A stretch of 10,501 nucleotides of DNA from the NCBI GenBank assembly GCA_002719615.1, contig PBHZ01000027.1:1-10501 (forward strand), read 5' to 3'. The notes beneath the pieces are model-generated. The model did no database searches and had not been told where the DNA came from. It saw only the letters and a list, made by a program, of their open reading frames with translations. Source of the DNA: Methanobacteriota archaeon. GTDB lineage: Archaea > Thermoplasmatota > Poseidoniia > Poseidoniales > Thalassarchaeaceae. Numbering within the stretch: the stretch's first letter is position 1; every line of letters starts with the position of its first letter. This document shows, in pieces, positions 6,175 to 10,501 of the stretch. The position numbers were made by a program, and so were the translations under genes.

Positions 6175-8237
6175 CAATTTTCACCTCCAAATAAAGTGGT
6201 TTGGCCAGAGTCGCCTTCAACCACTCCCGGCTCGTATGTTACATTTGCATCGCCTTCTTCAGCAGGAGCATCGCTTTGATTGAGAATTTCTTCTTGTTTC
6301 CGAATTTCTACAAGCATTTTTTCATCTAATTTTGTAGCACCGATTACATCTTGGCTACCTCTGAAAAAGACCTCGGTTTCAGTCCAATCGCCCTTTTCTA
6401 AATTCGAAAGAGAGTATTCTAGTACCGCTTTTTCTCCGGGCTCTAGGGTCTCAATTTTCCATCCCCAAATCCCCATGGCTTCTTTCCTTCCACCACGCTC
6501 ATTTCCAACCATCTCTCCGCCCGACTTCTCTGGCCAATTGACAAGGAGAGAGTAGCTTCTGGAACGAGATGTATAATTGAACAATGTTATGGACACGTCA
6601 ACTTGCTTTGTTTCCTTATTCCAGGTGGTAGATTCGTTACAAATTACAGCACTCATAATTTTCGTAATCGAACCTGCAAGGTCAGGAACAGGCCGCTCTA
6701 AAATCGACGCTGATTTCTCAGCAATAGCTGGCAAAATATCGTTGATCAGTTCGAATTTTTCTCGAGTCTTTGCCATCTTCTTTTTCTTTTCTAAGTGTTT
6801 TCTGAGTCCTCTTCCCATTTCCAGCATTGCCCTTCGAGTTTCTTCGAAAACGAATTCGTTGTCAGATAGAGCTTCCTTTGCTTCAGATGTGAACTGAACG
6901 TTTGTACTAGCAAGGTGCACAAGGATTGCCGCAGGGCCTTTGGGAACACCTTTACCGCCGGCCTGCTCTAATCCGTATTGCCTCCAATCAACGCTTTCAA
7001 TGGCCTTGGTTAGTAGACAACCGCCCTGTTGATACATTAGTGGGACACGGTTTGCAAATCTCAAAACCTCTACATGTTTGTCAGCAACCATTCCTTCTCC
7101 AAAAATCAACCCGACTTCTACTTGGAATGGGTTGCCATGACTTACTGTCGGCGCCCTTGTCATAGTTGCTACGAACTTCGAATCGATTGTTTTCGATAAT
7201 CCTTTTTTGATTAACATCTCTTCAATCGGAGATAGACAATTGGTTGGCGGGCTGAGCAATTTAATCGCTTTACCATTAACCTCCCTTTCCCCTTGGAATG
7301 CTTCTAACAGCGCTCGAACATCATCCGGCTTCAACGATTTTGGCTTCGTCGTAATCTCCAATTCAGCAGCCTCGCACAATTCTTTGGCAGCACGCATCGA
7401 TACGCCTGAGAAGTTTTGTCGCAGGAACACGGTCATTCGCGAATCGCTAGATTCCCTACACATCCTCTGTAATTGACCGAGCTCAATCCCGTGAGGGTGA
7501 GGTTTGATTGCATCAACCTTTGATGGCAACCTTTCAGTTACTCTTGGCCAATGGAAGGTTTCGCCATCCGGATCTGTGAATGTAATTTCTGCATGGGGAT
7601 TGACTATGCTAGTCATCCTTAGATATTGGAAAACAGATTGTCTACCTCTCTGATACTTTGCCTTCATTCGGGTGGTGACCCGAAGTCCGTGCTCTTTCAT
7701 TGTTTGATCATCATTTTCCCAAATAATACGAGTTTGGTCACTCTTTACGGCTTTATTTTTGCGAGTATCAAGACCGATATTGACGCTTACCGCCGTCGGG
7801 TCACTAGCGATCTTTGAGATTACATGCGTAGGCTTCCCAGTAGTGAGTTGTGAATACATTACAACTCCAGTAATTCCAATTCCTTGTTGTCCACGACTTT
7901 GTCTAATTGCATGGAACCTTGAACCGAATAGTAGTTGCCCGAACACCTTCTCAATACTCTTCTGAGGGATTCCCGGACCATTGTCTTCGGTTTGTAATTC
8001 TAAGATGTCTTTATTTGAATCGATTTTTGAAATCTTAACCTTGATCTCTGGTAATATCCTTGCTTCTTCACAAGCATCTAGCGAGTTATCTACTGCTTCC
8101 TTAACAGCAGTGATAACCGAACGTTGTAAGGAGTCAAATCCGAGGAAGTGTTTGTTCTTTTCAAAGAATTCAGAAATCGCAATCTGTTTCTGATTTTTTG
8201 CCATTTTATCTGCAATGCCCGCCACGCGTATCACCAA
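6174..8237 (-). CDS. top6B: DNA topoisomerase VI subunit B
   Basis: The ATPase subunit of topoisomerase VI, which dimerises on ATP binding and drives strand passage by Top6A. Counting from TTG 8237 (687 residues), the GHKL fold shows the N-box KEAVDNSLDA with the catalytic Glu47 and Mg-binding Asn51, the G1 box EDNGPGIP (84-91) and the G2 box RGQQGIGITG (115-124), followed by the family run YSQLTTGKP. A helix-two-turns-helix region covers about 245-320. The transducer (about 330-500) carries WRQY (418-421), which corresponds to the WKxY-type motif, and FTSEAKEAL, with Lys454 as candidate for a conserved ATP-sensing lysine. Residues about 520-645 form a beta-rich, Ig-like C-terminal extension as known from Methanosarcina mazei Top6B, then an acidic linker ending in QTTLFGGEN. 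The TTG start is preferred because GGAGG sits 9 bases upstream, exactly the spacing seen at top6A; ATG at 8204 (MAKNQKQIAISEFF) is the family-like alternative. Confidence 0.97.
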   Translation of the reverse strand: MVIRVAGIADKMAKNQKQIAISEFFEKNKHFLGFDSLQRSVITAVKEAVDNSLDACEEARILPEIKVKISKIDSNKDILELQTEDNGPGIPQKSIEKVFGQLLFGSRFHAIRQSRGQQGIGITGVVMYSQLTTGKPTHVISKIASDPTAVSVNIGLDTRKNKAVKSDQTRIIWENDDQTMKEHGLRVTTRMKAKYQRGRQSVFQYLRMTSIVNPHAEITFTDPDGETFHWPRVTERLPSKVDAIKPHPHGIELGQLQRMCRESSDSRMTVFLRQNFSGVSMRAAKELCEAAELEITTKPKSLKPDDVRALLEAFQGEREVNGKAIKLLSPPTNCLSPIEEMLIKKGLSKTIDSKFVATMTRAPTVSHGNPFQVEVGLIFGEGMVADKHVEVLRFANRVPLMYQQGGCLLTKAIESVDWRQYGLEQAGGKGVPKGPAAILVHLASTNVQFTSEAKEALSDNEFVFEETRRAMLEMGRGLRKHLEKKKKMAKTREKFELINDILPAIAEKSASILERPVPDLAGSITKIMSAVICNESTTWNKETKQVDVSITLFNYTSRSRSYSLLVNWPEKSGGEMVGNERGGRKEAMGIWGWKIETLEPGEKAVLEYSLSNLEKGDWTETEVFFRGSQDVIGATKLDEKMLVEIRKQEEILNQSDAPAEEGDANVTYEPGVVEGDSGQTTLFGGEN
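6181..6188 (-). promoter_or_regulatory. Strong Shine-Dalgarno site for top6A
   Basis: The minus strand reads GGAGGTGA, a full match to the anti-Shine-Dalgarno end of archaeal 16S rRNA, with 6 bases to the top6A ATG at 6174. It lies inside the last codons of top6B and fixes the top6A start in preference to the TTG at 6177. Confidence 0.85.
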
Positions 8238-8318
8238 CTTACAGGTCCTCCTCCGTCCTAATGACGTTGGGCCTCAAGCGGCCTTACCCCATCGCCCAAG
8301 GTTCTTGAATACTGGCGT
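8238..8318 (-). promoter_or_regulatory. Gap between the VTT gene and top6B, possible top6B promoter
   Basis: At 81 bases this is the longest non-coding gap among the minus-strand genes, so a promoter for top6B could lie here. The only AT-rich candidate for a TATA element is GTATTCAAGAA on the minus strand, around 8302-8312, which is a poor match. No T-run that would terminate the upstream genes is visible. Confidence 0.25.
8247..8254 (-). promoter_or_regulatory. Shine-Dalgarno site supporting a TTG start of top6B
   Basis: The minus strand reads GGAGGAGG. From the last G of the proximal GGAGG there are 9 bases to TTG at 8237, the same distance as from GGAGG to ATG in top6A. GTG at 8234 is 12 bases away and ATG at 8204 is 42 bases away, too far to use this site. 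Confidence 0.65.
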
Positions 8319-9005
8319 TCATTCTGACTCTTCAAGCGTAATGTGGGCTAGAGTAATCCTACGCAAGTACGCAATAATCCAAATTGTCAGAATGATTGAT
8401 GACACAAGTGCAGTCCAATAGGTCCAATCTCTGCCCTGGTTCATAGCCACTGAAATGTCTGCAGCTTTAGAGCCCCAGTATGCATATAGCGCACTTGGAA
8501 CAATCATTCCTGCAGAACCGAGCAGGTAATCTTTCCAAGTTACATCAGTTAGTCCAAATCCGTAATTCAAGACGGGATAAGGAATTACTAGACTTACTCT
8601 AGTAAGGAATACACATTTCAAACCGTCTTTTCCTACAGCCTTTTTCAAGGCTCGCAAGGTCGGTTTGCCCTTCATTTTCTTATCGACCCAATCATGTATG
8701 TATTTCTTAGTCAACCAAAACGGAAGAATCGCTCCTAAACATGCTCCAACGAATGCGATTACCCATCCTGCCCAAAATCCGAACAACACGCCTGACACAA
8801 ATTTGTGCAAACTCGCCGGCGCTGCTAGTAATGCTAGAAAAACATACAAGAGTAGCCAAGTCACTATTCCAAGCCAACCATTTTCTGGAAACCAAGTCGC
8901 CTTTTCGATAAGAGGTGCAAGTATGGTTTGTGTAAGATAAATAGTGAATGCAATTCCACCGATTACCCCTAGTATGCTTAATGCGCCCATCAATCGTTTA
9001 GACAT
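8319..9005 (-). CDS. VTT-domain (TVP38/TMEM64, DedA-like) membrane protein
   Basis: A 228-residue polytopic protein of the SNARE-associated / VTT domain group (PF09335 type). It has a hydrophobic helix at about 7-31, another at 44-62, then the VTT core: a re-entrant-like segment F-V-S-G-V-L-F-G-F-W-A-G (69-80), G-A-C-L-G-A-x-L-P-F-W-L (87-98), a basic cytoplasmic stretch (99-125), and the second signature F-L-T-R-V-S-L-V-I-P-Y-P-V-L-N-Y (133-148) followed by GLTDVTWKDYLLG, which is diagnostic for the TVP38 branch. A final helix spans about 196-213. Members of this superfamily include lipid scramblases and are linked to undecaprenyl-phosphate or phospholipid movement; the substrate here is not visible. 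The ATG start lies 8 bases after the stop of the aconitase-family gene, which indicates co-transcription; the ribosome binding site is weak (AAGTGG). Confidence 0.92.
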   Translation of the reverse strand: MSKRLMGALSILGVIGGIAFTIYLTQTILAPLIEKATWFPENGWLGIVTWLLLYVFLALLAAPASLHKFVSGVLFGFWAGWVIAFVGACLGAILPFWLTKKYIHDWVDKKMKGKPTLRALKKAVGKDGLKCVFLTRVSLVIPYPVLNYGFGLTDVTWKDYLLGSAGMIVPSALYAYWGSKAADISVAMNQGRDWTYWTALVSSIILTIWIIAYLRRITLAHITLEESE

Positions 9006-9013
9006 AGAACCAC

Positions 9014-10501
9014 TTAGTCAAAAAAGCCATTTTTCCAAGCGGTAATTTCTCCGGTAAAGGCACTAGTGGCAACAGTCAGTGGGCTTGCTAGATACAATTT
9101 GCCCGGCCCCGAACGGCCTTGGAAATTTCGATTGATCGCTGATACTGTGACCTGTTCTGAATTAATTGAAACACCAGGTCCTGCGCCAATACATGCACCA
9201 CAACCAGGGTCAATTAGCTTCACTCCAACTTTCAAAAACAACTCATGCCAGCCTTTGCTCGCTGCCAAATCCTTGACTAGCCCACTTCCATATTGGATGT
9301 AGAACTCGACGCCGTCCTTTACTCGCAAACCAGCATCATCTGCTGCTTGGCAAACTTCAGCGTAATACGCCATATCGTCCTCTTTCCCCGCGGTACAGGA
9401 GCCTCCGTATGCAATATTGATAGGAACACTTCCTATGTCAGAAATATTTGCTCCGTTTGTCGGGTCAGAAGGAATTCCTTTGTCGGGGTTACCTGGGTGA
9501 GCAACCATTGGGACAATTTGTGAGAGGTCGATAGTGTGTACGCCTCCATCGTATTTTGCACCTTCATCGGGCATAACCGAAAGTTTACGCATTTTTTCCC
9601 TATCCAATCCTTGCGCCTTTTCCATCCAATCATACAACGCATCATCAACTTCGCAAATTCCTGTTCTTCCACTACATTCTGTCGCCATGTTACAGAGAGT
9701 AGCCCTTTCATCAATTGATAGGGAGGAAAGGCCGGGGCCGCCAAACTCCATTGAGCGATTGAGAGTCAATTCTTTACGAGCGTGGTCTGAAAGTATGAAC
9801 AAAATAACATCTTTAGCAGTACAACCTTCGTTCAGTACTCCTGTTAATTGAAAGCGGATTGATTCTGGCACCTTTACAAATGTGAAACCTGAATATACCA
9901 AGCTAGCATATTCAGTAGCTCCAACTCCATATGTTAGTGCATTAGATGCTCCACCCATGCAAGTGTGGGAATCTGTTGCTTGTATGAAATCTCCAATTTC
10001 AATGAATTCCTCACGTGCAACTTGGTGACAAATTCCCGGCGAGACACCATCTACAGCAGAATAATCTCGCACACCAGTGTGCCTTTGGAACTTAACTTGT
10101 AAATCTCTCAATGTCTGAACTTTGTGCATGTGGGGTACAAATTTTGGATTGTGTGCTGCATACAATAGATGGTCTTCGAAAACGGCAAATTTGTTAGGAT
10201 TGGGCAGAGAATAATCCTCGCCGTATTCTTCACTCAAAAAGGTATGAACCTGGGCAGTAGTAAACTCGTGACTGTAGCCTCCTTGAACTTGAGCAATTAC
10301 AGGGTCGTGAGGCTTGACACACTGTCCTTCAACATGCCCAACTAAATTCCGTGAAATTATTTTTTCAGCCATTGTCATTGGAAGACTAGGAGTATCTAGA
10401 GGAGGTAGTGAAATCCGATCGTTTGACAATTTCTCAGCAAACGGGAAGAGCCCACCACTCTCTACAATCAATCTTGTAACAGGGTCATATTTGGAGGTGA
10501 A
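9014..10501 (-). CDS. Aconitase / isopropylmalate dehydratase family protein, catalytic (LeuC-like) part, N-terminus outside the window
   Basis: The frame is open to the window edge and 495 residues are visible. Residues from about 42 onward are a LeuC-like core that binds a 4Fe-4S cluster and would interconvert hydroxy-acid isomers by dehydration and rehydration in the cytoplasm. Visible signatures are MTMAEKII at the domain start, GICHQV (156-161), the ATDSHTCMGG motif (175-184), EFGGPGLSSLSIDERATLCNMA (residues 252 on), GSCTAGK with cluster Cys369, and PGCGACIGAGPG with Cys434 and Cys437. All three cluster ligands are present. The sequence ends in NRNFQGRSGPGKLYLASP, the usual LeuC terminus. 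In GSCT-N-G the asparagine is replaced by alanine. The first 25 visible residues (PVTRLIVESGGLFPFAEKL) resemble the C-terminal helix of a LeuD swivel domain, so the full protein may be a swivel-catalytic fusion. Substrate (isopropylmalate, homoaconitate, citrate or other) cannot be set without the swivel specificity loop. The VTT gene follows at 8 bases. Confidence 0.88.
   Translation of the reverse strand, partial: FTSKYDPVTRLIVESGGLFPFAEKLSNDRISLPPLDTPSLPMTMAEKIISRNLVGHVEGQCVKPHDPVIAQVQGGYSHEFTTAQVHTFLSEEYGEDYSLPNPNKFAVFEDHLLYAAHNPKFVPHMHKVQTLRDLQVKFQRHTGVRDYSAVDGVSPGICHQVAREEFIEIGDFIQATDSHTCMGGASNALTYGVGATEYASLVYSGFTFVKVPESIRFQLTGVLNEGCTAKDVILFILSDHARKELTLNRSMEFGGPGLSSLSIDERATLCNMATECSGRTGICEVDDALYDWMEKAQGLDREKMRKLSVMPDEGAKYDGGVHTIDLSQIVPMVAHPGNPDKGIPSDPTNGANISDIGSVPINIAYGGSCTAGKEDDMAYYAEVCQAADDAGLRVKDGVEFYIQYGSGLVKDLAASKGWHELFLKVGVKLIDPGCGACIGAGPGVSINSEQVTVSAINRNFQGRSGPGKLYLASPLTVATSAFTGEITAWKNGFFD

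Noticed and set aside
5036..6177. TTG start codons extending the frames of top6A (6177) and the membrane protein (5066)
   Set aside because: For top6A the ribosome binding site places the start at ATG 6174. For the membrane protein no site favours TTG, so ATG 5036 was used, with less certainty.
6776..6795. T-rich stretch on the plus strand, as an archaeal terminator
   Set aside because: It is the complement of lysine codons in a basic helix of Top6B (KKKKMAK), well inside the gene.
8270..8283. GGCC-TCAAGC-GGCC inverted repeat between the VTT gene and top6B, as a terminator
   Set aside because: The stem is only 4 bp, each arm is itself a palindrome, and no T-run follows.
9534..9851. 105-codon plus-strand open frame
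   Set aside because: It is antisense to the conserved catalytic core of the aconitase-family protein.
10493..10500. GGAGGTGA on the plus strand at the right edge, like a Shine-Dalgarno site for a plus-strand gene
   Set aside because: It lies inside the open minus-strand frame whose residues match a swivel-domain end, and no plus-strand start is visible after it in the window.

Overview
The window looks like a piece of a euryarchaeal chromosome, most plausibly from a marine Thermoplasmatota-like lineage (Marine Group II / Poseidoniales type). The grounds are an adjacent pair of type IIB DNA topoisomerase (topoisomerase VI) subunit genes with euryarchaeal sequence features, an archaeal-type winged-helix regulator, strong GGAGG Shine-Dalgarno sites, and a very large secreted beta-domain protein with a C-terminal membrane anchor. 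The lineage is inferred from protein character and was not checked by a search.

Layout. Positions 1-3342 (+) hold the C-terminal 1113 residues of a large cell-surface protein: three propeller-like blades, then a chain of immunoglobulin-like modules, then one membrane segment. From 3363 to the right edge every gene is on the minus strand. In the order of transcription, right to left, they are: an aconitase / isopropylmalate dehydratase family protein that runs off the window at its N-terminus (9014-10501); a six-pass-type VTT (TVP38/TMEM64/DedA-like) membrane protein 8 bases after it (8319-9005); after an 81-base gap, top6B (6174-8237) and top6A (5077-6174), which overlap by one base; a two-pass membrane protein with a cysteine-bearing ectodomain (4182-5036, or from 5066); and an ArsR-like winged-helix regulator (3363-4124). 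Gaps are short, so much of this may be one or two operons. The surface gene and the regulator converge, and a 16-bp hairpin lies across their junction and the regulator's stop codon.

How the genes relate. Top6B (GHKL ATPase and transducer) and Top6A (active-site tyrosine, Toprim) form the A2B2 topoisomerase VI that relaxes and decatenates DNA. The aconitase-family enzyme and the VTT protein look like a separate two-gene unit. The membrane protein and regulator follow top6A; nothing in the sequence ties them functionally to the topoisomerase.

I saw no tRNA, rRNA, CRISPR array, insertion sequence or defence system. Most of the window is ordinary core-genome content. The points most worth checking are the hairpin, the apparent swivel-before-catalytic domain order in the aconitase-family protein, the clamp-binding-like C-terminus of Top6B, and the possible operator in front of the regulator.
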